In this document: one piece after another, positions 19,916 through 29,410 of the stretch
How positions within the stretch are numbered: the first letter of the stretch is position 1
Layout of the letters: each line of letters opens with the position of its first letter
Assembly: GCF_900106955.1 (NCBI RefSeq)
Contig: NZ_FNNI01000001.1
Location: 310,001 to 374,000, forward strand
Length of the DNA stretch: 64,000 bases
Source of the DNA: Aidingimonas halophila
Lineage (GTDB): Bacteria > Pseudomonadota > Gammaproteobacteria > Pseudomonadales > Halomonadaceae
Direction: 5' to 3'
Position numbers and translations under genes: made by a program
Notes under the pieces: generated by a model
What the model saw: the letters and a program-made list of their open reading frames with translations, nothing else
Databases searched by the model: none
Told to the model about the DNA's origin: nothing

Positions 19916-20488
19916 ATGCCCGACAGACCGATTTTCCTGACCTACACCCGATATCGTCCCATCCAGCGACTGTTGCACTGGGTAATCGCCCTGCTGGTAC
20001 TCGGTTCATTGAGTATGGGGCTGACCATTGGCTATCTGGGGTTCGAAGGCCTGGAGCAACGCTTCGGCCTCAACGCCACCAATGCCCTATACCTGTTCCA
20101 CAAATCTTTCGGTGTACTGATCCTGGGCCTGATGATCGTTCGTCTTCTGGCACGACTGATCCTGGGCAAGCCTCATTACGCTGTGCCTCTGCCAGTGCCC
20201 ATGCGCATCGCCAGTGAAATCGTTCATGGCTTGATGTATCTACTGCTACTGACCATGCCGGTACTGGGCTGGCTGGCTACTGCCTCCGGCGATTTTCCGG
20301 TGCAATTTTTCGGTACCAACCTGCCCGGCATCATCGGCGTGGACAAAGCGCTATCGGAAACGCTCTTCGAGTGGCATGAGCGTGTCGGCTGGGCGTTATT
20401 GGTGCTGATCGTCATTCATATCATCGCCGCCCTATACCACGCCCTGATTCGACGTGACGGCGTGATCCAGCGCATGCGCCCCTGGTAA
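19916..20488 (+). CDS. Cytochrome b561
   Basis: 190 residues from the ATG at 19916. Inner-membrane four-helix di-heme electron carrier. Candidate heme ligands: His in QRLLHWVIA, LFHKSFGVL, EIVHGLMYLL and WHERVGW. Helices span roughly 18-40, 58-80, 100-125 and 155-175. It ends in a strong shared terminator and is convergent with cysN. Confidence 0.9.
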   Translation: MPDRPIFLTYTRYRPIQRLLHWVIALLVLGSLSMGLTIGYLGFEGLEQRFGLNATNALYLFHKSFGVLILGLMIVRLLARLILGKPHYAVPLPVPMRIASEIVHGLMYLLLLTMPVLGWLATASGDFPVQFFGTNLPGIIGVDKALSETLFEWHERVGWALLVLIVIHIIAALYHALIRRDGVIQRMRPW

Positions 20489-20532
20489 ACGACAACGCCC
20501 CGTTGAGTGCTCTCTCAACGGGGCGTTGTCGT
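20489..20532. terminator. Bidirectional intrinsic terminator between cytochrome b561 and cysN
   Basis: A perfect 19-base inverted repeat: left arm 20489-20507, right arm 20514-20532, 6-base loop. It starts at the cytochrome b561 stop codon and precedes the cysN stop by 26 bases, serving both convergent genes. No long T-run follows. Confidence 0.85.
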
Positions 20533-20557
20533 GGAGTCACGCACTGATAAGATACGG

Positions 20558-22000
20558 TCAGTCCTTGAAGATATCGCGTATGTCCTTGGCTTCCCAATGC
20601 GGGAAATGCTTGCGAATGAGTGCATTCAACTCGAGTTCGAAGGCCTGCCAGTCGACCTGTGGCTCCAGGCTACCGCCGCTCTCGGCGACACGACGAATCA
20701 TGCCGGCACCCACCGTCACATTGGTCAGCCGATCGATGGCGATGAAACTCCCCGTTCCCGGGCTACGCCGGTAGTCATCGACCGGTACCTGGCTCGTCAA
20801 CTCCACCCGGCAGCGGCCGATGGCGTTGAGTTCCAGGTGATCGGCATACTTGTGCTCCAGCGTATTGACGTCGATCTGGTAGTCGATTGACTGGATCGTG
20901 CCCGACAGATCGCGGGTCGCCAGCTTCAGATCATAGAGCTTGCCGGTTTCCATGGCGGTATCGTGCATCCAGACGATATCCGCCTCGAAAGCATTGGAAA
21001 GCGGCACCTCATCATTGGCCGCCACCAACCAGTCGCCACGGGAAATGTCGATTTCATCCTCGAGCGTCACGCTGATGGCCTGGCCGGGATAGGCACACTC
21101 CAGGTCGCCATCGAAGGTCACGATACGCTCGACATAACTCGTCTTGCCTGAGGGCAAGGCCTTGACCGATTGACCGGGACGCAGAATACCGGCGGCCAGC
21201 GTACCGCTGTAGCCTCGGAAATCGAGGTTGGGCCGGTTGACGTACTGTACCGGCAGGCGCAAATCAGCCAGATTCTGGTCATGGGTAACCTCGACCGTTT
21301 CCAGCAGCTCCAGCAGTGGTTGACCGTCCTTGCCCTCGGTCTGGTACCAGGGCGTACGCTCGCTGCGATTGACGACGTTATCGCCTTCCAGCGCCGAGAT
21401 CGGCACGAACCGAATGTCGCGGGCACTGAGCTTCTCGGCAAACGCCCGGTACTCGGCGACGATCTCGTCGAACCGGGCCTCGGAGTAGTCGACCAGGTCC
21501 ATCTTGTTGACCGCGATCACCAGATGCTGGATGCCCAGCAGATCAGCAATGAAACTGTGCCGTTTGGTCTGGGTCTGCACGCCGTAGCGCGCATCGATCA
21601 GGATCACCGCCAGGCTCGCAGTCGAGGCACCCGTGGCCATGTTGCGGGTGTACTGCTCGTGACCCGGGGTATCGGCAATGATGAACTTGCGCTTGTCGGT
21701 GGAGAAAAACCGATACGCGACATCGATGGTGATGCCCTGCTCCCGCTCGGATTGCAGGCCATCCACCAGCAATGCCAGGTCCACGGCATCGCCGGTCGTA
21801 CCGCTGGTCTTCGAGGCCTGCTCGATCGCTGCCAGTTGATCTTCGTAGATCATCTTGGAATCGTGCAGCAACCGCCCGATCAGGGTGGACTTGCCGTCGT
21901 CGACGCTGCCGCAGGTGATGAAGCGCAGCAGATCCTTGCGTTCGTGCTCCTTGAGGTAGCTTTCGATGTCGTCGGCGATCAAGGGAGAAGAGTGAGACAT
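20558..22000 (-). CDS. cysN: Sulfate adenylyltransferase subunit 1 (GTPase)
   Basis: 480 residues from the ATG at 22000 (AGGGTC ribosome site); a longer frame to 22069 is unlikely. GTPase that drives APS formation by CysD. Motifs: P-loop GSVDDGKS (31-38), switch [10 protein letters not shown], base-specificity NKMD. The length shows it lacks the C-terminal APS kinase (CysC) fusion found in some relatives. Second gene after cysD, separated by a REP doublet. Confidence 0.97.
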   Translation of the reverse strand: MSHSSPLIADDIESYLKEHERKDLLRFITCGSVDDGKSTLIGRLLHDSKMIYEDQLAAIEQASKTSGTTGDAVDLALLVDGLQSEREQGITIDVAYRFFSTDKRKFIIADTPGHEQYTRNMATGASTASLAVILIDARYGVQTQTKRHSFIADLLGIQHLVIAVNKMDLVDYSEARFDEIVAEYRAFAEKLSARDIRFVPISALEGDNVVNRSERTPWYQTEGKDGQPLLELLETVEVTHDQNLADLRLPVQYVNRPNLDFRGYSGTLAAGILRPGQSVKALPSGKTSYVERIVTFDGDLECAYPGQAISVTLEDEIDISRGDWLVAANDEVPLSNAFEADIVWMHDTAMETGKLYDLKLATRDLSGTIQSIDYQIDVNTLEHKYADHLELNAIGRCRVELTSQVPVDDYRRSPGTGSFIAIDRLTNVTVGAGMIRRVAESGGSLEPQVDWQAFELELNALIRKHFPHWEAKDIRDIFKD

Positions 22001-22044
22001 GAGTGACCCTGAAATAGTAAACTCTAGTGAAACCAGCCCAATCC

Positions 22045-22121
22045 ATCGCGGTTGAAACCGCTCCTGCACGCCTCGGATACCTCACCTGGTGTCATGCAGG
22101 AGCGACTACGATCGCAATCGG
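22045..22121. repeat. REP doublet (BIME-like) between cysD and cysN
   Basis: Two inverted REP-like units. On the minus strand from about 22070 the sequence reads TGCAGGAGCGGTTTCAACCG (continuing CGATGG); on the plus strand from 22096 it reads TGCAGGAGCGACTACGATCG (continuing CAATCGG). Their heads form a 12-base inverted repeat (22060-22071 with 22094-22105, one mismatch). Each unit also has an internal stem. This is the GTAGGAGCGGCTTCAGCCGCG-type REP seen in many gammaproteobacteria. It could set the relative cysD/cysN mRNA levels. Confidence 0.7.
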
Positions 22122-22132
22122 AGAAACAAACG

Positions 22133-23050
22133 CTAGAAATACCCCTCGCGCTTCTTCTTCTCCATGCTGCCTGCCTGATCGTGGTCGATGGCACGGCCGC
22201 TACGCTCCGACGTTTTGGTCAGCAGCATTTCCTGGATGATCTCGGGCAGTGTAGTGGCCTTGGATTCCACCGCACCAGTCAGCGGGTAACAGCCTAGTGT
22301 ACGGAAGCGGACCCATTTTTCTTCCGGCTGCTCGCCAGGTTCCAGCGGCAGGCGGTCATCATCGACCATGATGTCGATGCCATCACGCTCGACCACCGGA
22401 CGCGGTGCGGCATAGTAAAGCGGGACGATAGGAATCGATTCCAGATAGATGTACTGCCAGATATCCAACTCGGTCCAGTTGGATAGCGGGAATACGCGAA
22501 TCGATTCCCCTTTGTTGACCTTGGCGTTGTAGATATTCCACAACTCCGGGCGCTGATTCTTGGGATCCCAGCGGTGATACTTGTCACGGAAGGAGTAGAC
22601 CCGCTCCTTGGCCCGCGATGCCTCCTCATCGCGCCGAGCGCCACCGAATGCAGCATCGAAACCGTACTTATCCAGCGCCTGCTTCAACGCCTGTGTCTTC
22701 ATGATGTCGGTATATTTGGCACTGCCGTGATCGAAGGGATTGATCCCCGCCTGACGACCTTCCTCGTTAATATGCTCGATCAACTCCATGCCGGCTTCCT
22801 TGGCCATCCGGTCACGGAATTCGATCATCTCGCGGAATTTCCAGGTCGTGTTGATATGCATCAGCGGAAACGGCGGCGTACCGGGATAGAACGCCTTGCG
22901 CGCCAGATGCAGCATCACCGAGGAGTCCTTACCGATGGAATACAGCATCACCGGCTTGGCGAACTCCGCCGCCACCTCACGGATGATATGGATCGACTCG
23001 GCCTCGAGCTGTTTCAGGTGCGTCTGTCGTTCGGGGGTTAACTCAGTCAT
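22133..23050 (-). CDS. cysD: Sulfate adenylyltransferase subunit 2
   Basis: 305 residues. Adenylylates sulfate with ATP in assimilatory sulfate activation. PP-loop SIGKDSSV (38-45), FGGARRDEE and the C-terminal [11 protein letters not shown] end typical of CysD. First gene of the cysDN pair. The 218-base upstream region to cpdA is AT-rich and likely holds a regulated promoter, but no CysB site can be read with confidence. Confidence 0.97.
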   Translation of the reverse strand: MTELTPERQTHLKQLEAESIHIIREVAAEFAKPVMLYSIGKDSSVMLHLARKAFYPGTPPFPLMHINTTWKFREMIEFRDRMAKEAGMELIEHINEEGRQAGINPFDHGSAKYTDIMKTQALKQALDKYGFDAAFGGARRDEEASRAKERVYSFRDKYHRWDPKNQRPELWNIYNAKVNKGESIRVFPLSNWTELDIWQYIYLESIPIVPLYYAAPRPVVERDGIDIMVDDDRLPLEPGEQPEEKWVRFRTLGCYPLTGAVESKATTLPEIIQEMLLTKTSERSGRAIDHDQAGSMEKKKREGYF

Positions 23051-23268
23051 CGAATATCCAGAAAGTTCAGGAATCAGTGAAAACGATCATCCAGCATCAC
23101 TCCCGGATGCGGTACGCCTTTTCGTTTGCGGTAGGACTGCAGTAGCCAGTATGAGAAAGACGTTACTGCTTCAGGTCTACCAATGTGACATGCCCAATAG
23201 GGTACTTACCCATCAATGATAACGTCAAAGAATCAAGAACTATCCTTTTAGTTCAAAAAAGCATAGCA

Positions 23269-24006
23269 CTACGACTGATCGACACGTTCCACCCAGGTAT
23301 CCAGACCGGTGTCATACAGGTCGATCACCCGGAACCCCGGACGGGAGGCGGTGTCGAGGGCAAACTCATCGGAACCGGGCAGAAACTGATCCGACGTGGC
23401 AGGACAGCCATAGACGGCAATAACCCCCTCTTCGAGATGACGCTGACTGGCGAAAGCCTGGTGAATATGGCCACAGAAAATCGCCTGTACCTGAGGATAG
23501 GCAGCCAGCACCTGCCATAGTGCCTCACGGTCTTCGAGCGCGACGCTGTCGATCCAGGCCGACCCGACCTCAAGCGGTTGATGGTGCATCACCAGCAGGG
23601 TCGGTCGTGCGTCGTCTTCGAGGCGGCTGGCCAGCGATCTCAACTGCGATTCACCGAGCTGCCCATGCGGTTGGCCGGGAACCTGCGTATTCAGCGCAAG
23701 CATACGCCAGCCATCCAGATCAACGTCCTCATGGATCTCGTGATACTCGGCCATGAGTGGCTGATGGTCATGATTACCGGGAATCCAGAACCAGGGACAT
23801 TCCAGTGAAGAGAAGGTGTCAAGCGCATGCTGATAGGCGGCCGGTGACTCGTCATGGCCAACATCGCCGGTCACCAGCAGTACATCGGGGCGGAAGCGCT
23901 TCACCTGATTCATCACATCAAGGAATTGCGGCAACGGCATGCCGATACGTCCCCGTGCTTCGGGATCGGCACACAGGTGGCTGTCAGTCACCTGAATCAA
24001 GCGCAT
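23269..24006 (-). CDS. cpdA: 3',5'-cyclic-AMP phosphodiesterase
   Basis: 245 residues from the ATG at 24006, overlapping the YqiB-type stop (TGATG). Calcineurin-like metallophosphoesterase: DSHL, GDVGHDE, GNHDHQ, MHHQPL and GHIHQA metal ligands in order. Hydrolyses cAMP in the cytoplasm. The neighbourhood (yqiB, nudF upstream) matches the enterobacterial cpdA locus. A CHASE2 adenylate cyclase lies 5 kb away, so both making and breaking of cAMP are encoded in the window. Confidence 0.92.
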   Translation of the reverse strand: MRLIQVTDSHLCADPEARGRIGMPLPQFLDVMNQVKRFRPDVLLVTGDVGHDESPAAYQHALDTFSSLECPWFWIPGNHDHQPLMAEYHEIHEDVDLDGWRMLALNTQVPGQPHGQLGESQLRSLASRLEDDARPTLLVMHHQPLEVGSAWIDSVALEDREALWQVLAAYPQVQAIFCGHIHQAFASQRHLEEGVIAVYGCPATSDQFLPGSDEFALDTASRPGFRVIDLYDTGLDTWVERVDQS

Positions 24007-24452
24007 CAACGTAACTCCGGAAGATCCAGCGAATGACCATGTGCCAGGCCGTGTTGAAGCCATTCCCCCAGAAATCGATTGAGCTGGAGTTTTTCATCGG
24101 GTTGATGCATGTGGGCATTCGGATAACGGTAACGTCCATCGAAATGCCGTTTACGTTGAAAGTCGGTCACTTCGGCCATGCGTACATCATGATAGAGGTG
24201 TACCCGCATTCGTGGCGGTTCGACAAAATCATCCAACACACCCGACTGGGAGACTCGAACGATCGATGTATAGGGGGCTTGCTCAAGCATTTCGAGACAT
24301 AACGTACCCAGTCGCCTGTCGTGACTCGCCAAGGCCACTTCCCGCACGTTCCCTGCCCCCAGGTCGCCAAGCAGGCGGACCAGGCGCAGGTAATTTGCGG
24401 CGCATTCGCCCTGCAGCGTCTTCAGGTCTGTGACATACGCGGCTTTCGTCAC
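24006..24452 (-). CDS. DUF1249 (YqiB-type) protein
   Basis: 148 residues from a GTG at 24452, preferred because of a GAGG site 5 bases upstream and because MTKAAYVTDLKTLQGECAANY fits the family N-terminus; a TTG at 24491 extends the frame. Contains the family segments ANYLRLVRLL and RMRVHLYHDVRMAEV. Function unknown; conserved between nudF and cpdA. Confidence 0.82.
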   Translation of the reverse strand: MTKAAYVTDLKTLQGECAANYLRLVRLLGDLGAGNVREVALASHDRRLGTLCLEMLEQAPYTSIVRVSQSGVLDDFVEPPRMRVHLYHDVRMAEVTDFQRKRHFDGRYRYPNAHMHQPDEKLQLNRFLGEWLQHGLAHGHSLDLPELR

Positions 24453-24495
24453 GACATCCTCACTCTTGGCACTATTGCTGTCGTTGCACAAGCGG

Positions 24496-25137
24496 TCAAC
24501 GGGCAGCTCTCAGCGATGCCCTCTCTCTTGCCAGCCACTGGTACGCAATCAAGGTCATGGCATTGTCGAGCCGGCCTGCCTCGACTAATCGGTTCAACTG
24601 CGGGTATGGAACGATATGAACCTGAATGTCTTCATTCTCCTCATCCAGGCCATGAACACCTCCCACCCCCAGGGTGTCGACCAGACCACAGTATAGTCTG
24701 ACACGCTCATTGCAAGCCCCGGGACTCGGATAGTAGGTGTAGAGTTCGTACAACTCACCCACGTCGCAGCCAGCTTCTTCCATGGCTTCCCGGCGAGCCA
24801 CATCGGCAGGGTCATCCCCGTTTTCGATCAACCCTGCCACGACTTCCAGTTTCCAGGGACTTTCCGGATCGTCCAGGGCGCCGGCCCGAATCTGCTCGAC
24901 CAACACCACGGCATCACGCTCCACATCGTAGAGCAACACCCCCACCGCATCATGCCGAATGTGCACCTCGCGAACGACCTCATCACTCCAACCGCCATTG
25001 AACAGCCGATGGCGTAGATGGCGACGTTCCATGCGGAAGAAGCCTTGATAGAGGCATTCGTCATCGCGGCGCTCGACATCGGCAGGGCCGAAACGTGGCA
25101 CAGCGAGAGAATCTGCGGTCTTCCAAGACTCGTCCAT
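24496..25137 (-). CDS. nudF: ADP-ribose pyrophosphatase (Nudix)
   Basis: 213 residues. Hydrolyses ADP-ribose to AMP and ribose-5-phosphate. The Nudix box GLIENGDDPADVARREAMEE is complete except that the first Glu of GX5E is Asp; the catalytic REAMEEAG part is intact. The downstream SPGACNER stretch is typical of NudF. Part of the nudF-yqiB-cpdA group. Confidence 0.92.
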   Translation of the reverse strand: MDESWKTADSLAVPRFGPADVERRDDECLYQGFFRMERRHLRHRLFNGGWSDEVVREVHIRHDAVGVLLYDVERDAVVLVEQIRAGALDDPESPWKLEVVAGLIENGDDPADVARREAMEEAGCDVGELYELYTYYPSPGACNERVRLYCGLVDTLGVGGVHGLDEENEDIQVHIVPYPQLNRLVEAGRLDNAMTLIAYQWLARERASLRAAR

Positions 25138-25222
25138 GACGTTTCCTTTTCGCTGGAGAAAGTCCCATTATCCTGACCGTGACCGGACCTGCCAATCACG
25201 ATACGACAGGCGACGTAGACGA

Positions 25223-25864
25223 CTATCGGTTCGACAAGCGTTCGGCCAGCTCCCACGCCTTGTCGCGTAACGCCTCGTCCGATGCCTGCCGGGACTCACG
25301 CACGTCCCCTTCAACAGCGCGGCGAGCATACTCACGAGCGTCATCATCTCGTCCTTCGTCTTCAAGGAAGACAGCATAGTAGTAATTGACATCAACGCCA
25401 TCGGGACGAATCTCCCGGGCACTTTGGAATAATGCCTCTGCCGTGTCACTGTCCCCGAAACCGAGCGGCCAGCCAGGGACACGGTGGTAAAGCGCGCCCA
25501 ACGTGACATAGGCCGAACCATTACCGCCGTCGGGGTCGAGTTCTACGGCCTTTTCGAGGTCCTCGCGGGCTTCCTTGGCCAGACCCAGTGCGCCGGTGCC
25601 TCCCTTGGCTCGCGCCTGGGATGCCAGGCTGATCCCTCGCCAGAGACGCGCGTCCGCCTCTTCGGGGTTGTCATCAACCCATCGGGTGGCTTGATCTACC
25701 AGTTCGGCGTACGCCTGTTCTTGCTCGCTCTCCGGCACCTCGGTCGTGATGGTTTCCCAGCGTTCGCGTAATGCATCCACTGCTTCTTCATCGGCAACGG
25801 CGAGCCCCGGTGCCACCAGGGCCATGACCAGAAGTGCGGTGCCCAGTAGCCGACAATATCGCAT
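25223..25864 (-). CDS. Periplasmic TPR-repeat protein
   Basis: 213 residues from the ATG at 25864, which has a strong AAGGAG site 6 bases upstream. A signal peptide (LLGTALLVMALVAPGLAVA, cut near residue 25) precedes an acidic TPR domain of about four repeats (e.g. AREDLEKAVELDPDG, AEALFQSAREIRPDG). The VPGWPLGFGD segment between repeats recurs in a group of proteobacterial periplasmic TPR proteins with no defined role. A partner-binding role is likely. Confidence 0.75.
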   Translation of the reverse strand: MRYCRLLGTALLVMALVAPGLAVADEEAVDALRERWETITTEVPESEQEQAYAELVDQATRWVDDNPEEADARLWRGISLASQARAKGGTGALGLAKEAREDLEKAVELDPDGGNGSAYVTLGALYHRVPGWPLGFGDSDTAEALFQSAREIRPDGVDVNYYYAVFLEDEGRDDDAREYARRAVEGDVRESRQASDEALRDKAWELAERLSNR

Positions 25865-26037
25865 GTCTTTCTCCTTGTGCGTGCTCATGAGTGAGTGATG
25901 TCACCATCATGACACTGTAACGAACGTTTGAAACAGCCACCACCCTACGAGAAGGGGGTTGGCTGGATGCCAGTGCTTGCGTAAGGTTCGCACCATAGCA
26001 TAGCGAAGTGACAGAGAAAGCGATGAAAGGGCGTAAC

Positions 26038-26562
26038 ATGACGCGCTGGCGGGATCCCGCCAAGGATCCACGCCAGGAACCCAAGAGCAACCTGATCACA
26101 GCCGAGGGGGCCGAACGGCTGCGGGGTATTCTCGATCACCTCACCCGTGTAGAGCGCCCTCGGTTATCCACGAAGGTAGGCGAAGCTGCGGCCCAAGGCG
26201 ACCGTAGCGAGAATGCCGATTACACCTATAACAAGAAGGAGCTTCATCGAGTACTGGGACGGATCCGCTACCTCACCAAACGACTCGATGAAGTTCAGGT
26301 CATCGACCGGCTACCTGCCGATACCGACCGGGTCTACTTCGGAGCATTCGTCACGCTGGAAGACGACAATGGCGACGAGCTGCATATTCGTATCGTCGGT
26401 CATGACGAGACCAATACCGACAAACACTGGATCAGTGTCGATGCCCCCTTGGCCAAGGCCCTGCTCGGCAAGGGACTCGATGATGAAGCCACGGTAGCGG
26501 CGCCGGGCGGCGAAATGACCTATATCATTACCGATATTCGTTATCGCGACCCTAACGCCTGA
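26038..26562 (+). CDS. greB: Transcription elongation factor GreB
   Basis: 174 residues from the ATG at 26038 (upstream starts at 26008 GTG and 26023 ATG are possible). Rescues backtracked RNA polymerase by stimulating transcript cleavage. The N-terminal coiled coil carries the tip acidic residues in GDRSENADYTYNKKE, the Gre signature; FRIVG-like HIRIVGHDE and SVDAPLAKALLGK lie in the C-terminal FKBP-like domain. The extra N-terminal 18 residues are basic. Convergent with the FecR gene after 3 bases. Confidence 0.92.
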   Translation: MTRWRDPAKDPRQEPKSNLITAEGAERLRGILDHLTRVERPRLSTKVGEAAAQGDRSENADYTYNKKELHRVLGRIRYLTKRLDEVQVIDRLPADTDRVYFGAFVTLEDDNGDELHIRIVGHDETNTDKHWISVDAPLAKALLGKGLDDEATVAAPGGEMTYIITDIRYRDPNA

Positions 26563-26565
26563 CTC

Positions 26566-28053
26566 TCACTCACCTTCCAGCAGGAAGACGCCCCGGGTCT
26601 CGGCATCACCGGCCTCCAGTCCAAACCGTCCGGCGAGTCCTTCGGCGTCTTCGCCGACCAGGTGCATGAGTAGTTCACCGCTATCGATGTCGATTTCTTC
26701 CCCATCATCATACGTACCTTCGACCAGATCACCGAGCAATTCATTCTCGGTAAACTCACCATTGAACATGGCATCCCATTGTTCTGATCCATAATCAAGC
26801 GCAATGGTGGCATCAAAGTTGGCTTCATTCAGTCCCCCATAGATGTTAACTGAAATTGATTGACCCGTTGTTTCGTCGATCAATGACCCGCTAGCCGTTT
26901 GGCCCACGAAACCCGCCAGATTATTGAACATTGCTCCTTGTTCCGGTGTCACATACCGCTCTTCAATCAAACTGTCATCTGCCGGTTGATAAGCCATCCA
27001 TATCACTGGATCATCGAGTTCACGCTCACTACCATCCTCGCGAGTCTCCAGCGGTTCATTCCAGGCGCCCCAACTCACTTCGAGATTGTCGGCGGACTGA
27101 TACGCCCCATCATCATCGACCAGGGTGGCATCCTCTCCATCCACGTCATAGATGATCCTGGCCGTATCATCGTCGTAATATTCAACATCGGCTGCACCAA
27201 TCCAGTTTCCACCGCGAGACAGATAGACATCGCTTTGGGTGTCTATCAAGTCGGGGGCTTCCGGCTCGGGTTCTTCCGGCTCGGGTTCGAGGTCTGGGTC
27301 AAAGCCTTCGCGATACTCCTCGTCGTTCTGCATTGATTCATCGAGATAGCGCATGATCTCATCTGACTCGCCGTCGTCTCCGGCCATGCCTCGTGAGACA
27401 TCGTCATCAGCGCTGACCGAGCTGCGGCCGAATGGTTCGGGCATCGATATCCGCCCCTCCGGTGGTGTCGAACGGTCGGTGACATAAGCAACGCGATAGC
27501 TTTCGTCATCACCGATGACCAACTCTCCCCCCTCGTTCTCCACACTGATCCGCCCCTCCTGAACAGCAGCGTGGAGCGTCCCATCATCCTCGACGAATAG
27601 TCGATACGTGGTACCACGGATGCCAATGGTGGCCGACGGAGTGTCCACGGCATATGTCTCTTCGCCATCGATGGCCCCGCTGATGGCACGCATGCCCCCT
27701 TTGAGAAGCGACTTGGTGCTATGACCTTCGCCCTCTTCATCATTCGCGTCGGGCTCGACGAACTCATCGATACGAAGTTCGCTATCGGCGTCCAGTTCGA
27801 CCAGTTCGCCATCCTCGAAACGGATCTGCCCTCGCGACGATTCCCCCGTCACCACACGCTCTTCAGGGAATACCTCGGAACGCCGGGACAATGTCCTGGC
27901 CTCACCCGCCATACGGGCCTCGACGTCACCACGAGCACTGAGCACGACTCCCGCCGGCTCATCGGCCACAGCCGGTAACGACACCCCCAACAGTAAGCAG
28001 AAGATCAGGCCGGCTGAAGCCCCTCGGTCAGGCGGAGCGCTCATCTGGAACAT
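26566..28053 (-). CDS. FecR-domain secreted acidic protein
   Basis: 495 residues. Signal peptide (GLIFCLLLGVSLPAVA, cut near residue 31), then a FecR domain (about 35-195) with GQIRFEDGELVELDADSELRID and a conserved VDTPSATIGIRGT motif. A Glu/Pro/Asp-rich linker (EPEPEEPEPEAPD) leads to a C-terminal beta-rich domain (about 275-495) resembling surface/transferrin-binding-like beta-barrel domains. Extremely acidic, as in halophiles. Last gene of the cyclase/beta-barrel/FecR operon; its ribosome site GGGAG lies at the end of the previous gene. Probably periplasmic or outer-membrane associated. Confidence 0.75.
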   Translation of the reverse strand: MFQMSAPPDRGASAGLIFCLLLGVSLPAVADEPAGVVLSARGDVEARMAGEARTLSRRSEVFPEERVVTGESSRGQIRFEDGELVELDADSELRIDEFVEPDANDEEGEGHSTKSLLKGGMRAISGAIDGEETYAVDTPSATIGIRGTTYRLFVEDDGTLHAAVQEGRISVENEGGELVIGDDESYRVAYVTDRSTPPEGRISMPEPFGRSSVSADDDVSRGMAGDDGESDEIMRYLDESMQNDEEYREGFDPDLEPEPEEPEPEAPDLIDTQSDVYLSRGGNWIGAADVEYYDDDTARIIYDVDGEDATLVDDDGAYQSADNLEVSWGAWNEPLETREDGSERELDDPVIWMAYQPADDSLIEERYVTPEQGAMFNNLAGFVGQTASGSLIDETTGQSISVNIYGGLNEANFDATIALDYGSEQWDAMFNGEFTENELLGDLVEGTYDDGEEIDIDSGELLMHLVGEDAEGLAGRFGLEAGDAETRGVFLLEGE

Positions 28054-28059
28054 GGTGTC

Positions 28060-29373
28060 TCACTCCCATACATAACGTACTCGAGCCTGCACCCGAGTAC
28101 GGTCATAATCATAGAGGGCGATCGAGGACTCATTGACCAGGTGGCTGACTCCCGAGCCCAATCGCCACCCATCGTCGAGCTGCCACCACCAATCGAGCGA
28201 GGCTTGCGTCAGGCGGTCACGGCGAGAGTCGGCAAACAGGGGCTCCTCATCATCATGACTGGCTCGCTGATGAACCACCTGGGCCGAGAAGGTGTGCGAG
28301 TCCGTGGCACGCCAGTCCGCCCCCAACCTGACTCCCTGATAATCGCGACCATAATGATCGGCCCCATCGCCACGGGGCTCTTCGGTACCGGCGTACACCC
28401 CAGCCGACAACCGAAGTCCAGGACCGGGTAGCCACTGCTCTATCCCTCCACCCAGTGACGCACTGTTAACATCCCGGCTGGCCAGATCGGGATAGTCGAT
28501 GGCGCCTACTCGCCCAAACAGATGCAGCTTGCGGCCAGGCTGCCACTCGTGGGAGAGCTCAGCGCCGAAACCGCTATAGCGGCGGTAACTGTCTCCCCCG
28601 AGTTGCAGTTGACGCCATTCCAGCGGCAGACGTATACGCCCCCACTCTGTATCGAACCGACCACCAGCCCGCAGCCGGACCTGGCGCTGATCGTACTCGT
28701 CATGATGGTGGTAACGGCGGTCGTTTAGGTCGACACCCGCAAAGAAACCGCTATGTTGCGTCACGGGACGACGATAAGACGCGCCACCTTCCAGTGTCAG
28801 AAATTCATCGTCGATATCCTCGACGGCCAAAGGAATCTCGGGCAGCACCGGCAAAAAGAATTCATCGCCGGTCGCACTGTTCAGGTTGTCGTCGTGGCCC
28901 GTCTGGATTCCCACATAGCCTTCGACGTGGGCTTCCTGTTCGCGTTGACGCGACGCTATCGCTGTCAGAAAACGCTCGATATTGTCACGCACCCGACTGG
29001 GGGGATCATCGTTCAGTACCCGCTGGAACTGCGCTCGGGCACTGTCATATTCGCCTAGTTGGAAATAGGCACGCGCCAGTTCCAACCGAGCACGATCATG
29101 GGATGGATCGACATCCAGTACCCGAGTCAGTGCTGCCTGAGCGTGAGAAGGACGATCGGCGGCAAGTGCCGCCATTGCCAACGCATAATCGAAGTCCGGG
29201 TTTCCGCCATAGGCAGCCAATCGACGGTTGCCCCACTCATGAGCGTGACGTGGATCGTATTGACGTTGGCGTTGTTCGATCTCCTCGGCCGCGGCACGAG
29301 CGTCTTCGTCATCATCGGCGGGCACGGGTTCCACCACTGACGTCATCAAGACCACAGCCAGTAATATCCACAT
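28060..29373 (-). CDS. TPR plus outer-membrane beta-barrel protein (Slam/DUF560-like)
   Basis: 437 residues from the ATG at 29373 (MWILLAVVLMTSVVEPVPA signal peptide); the frame extends upstream into the cyclase gene but that part is Cys/Arg-rich and not protein-like. An N-terminal TPR region (DPSHDRARLELARAYFQLGEYDSA) is followed by about 300 residues of alternating beta-strand sequence rich in Tyr, Arg and Gly, ending RVRYVWE. This is the architecture of surface lipoprotein assembly modulators (DUF560). The FecR-domain protein next door could be its cargo, by inference only. Confidence 0.7.
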   Translation of the reverse strand: MWILLAVVLMTSVVEPVPADDDEDARAAAEEIEQRQRQYDPRHAHEWGNRRLAAYGGNPDFDYALAMAALAADRPSHAQAALTRVLDVDPSHDRARLELARAYFQLGEYDSARAQFQRVLNDDPPSRVRDNIERFLTAIASRQREQEAHVEGYVGIQTGHDDNLNSATGDEFFLPVLPEIPLAVEDIDDEFLTLEGGASYRRPVTQHSGFFAGVDLNDRRYHHHDEYDQRQVRLRAGGRFDTEWGRIRLPLEWRQLQLGGDSYRRYSGFGAELSHEWQPGRKLHLFGRVGAIDYPDLASRDVNSASLGGGIEQWLPGPGLRLSAGVYAGTEEPRGDGADHYGRDYQGVRLGADWRATDSHTFSAQVVHQRASHDDEEPLFADSRRDRLTQASLDWWWQLDDGWRLGSGVSHLVNESSIALYDYDRTRVQARVRYVWE

Positions 29374-29410
29374 CCGCCGTTCGACAGAACCGCGGCAAGG
29401 AGGTATCCCA

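Noticed and set aside
23051-23268. CysB site or riboswitch upstream of cysD
   Set aside because: The region is AT-rich and promoter-like, but no specific motif or conserved RNA fold could be recognised.
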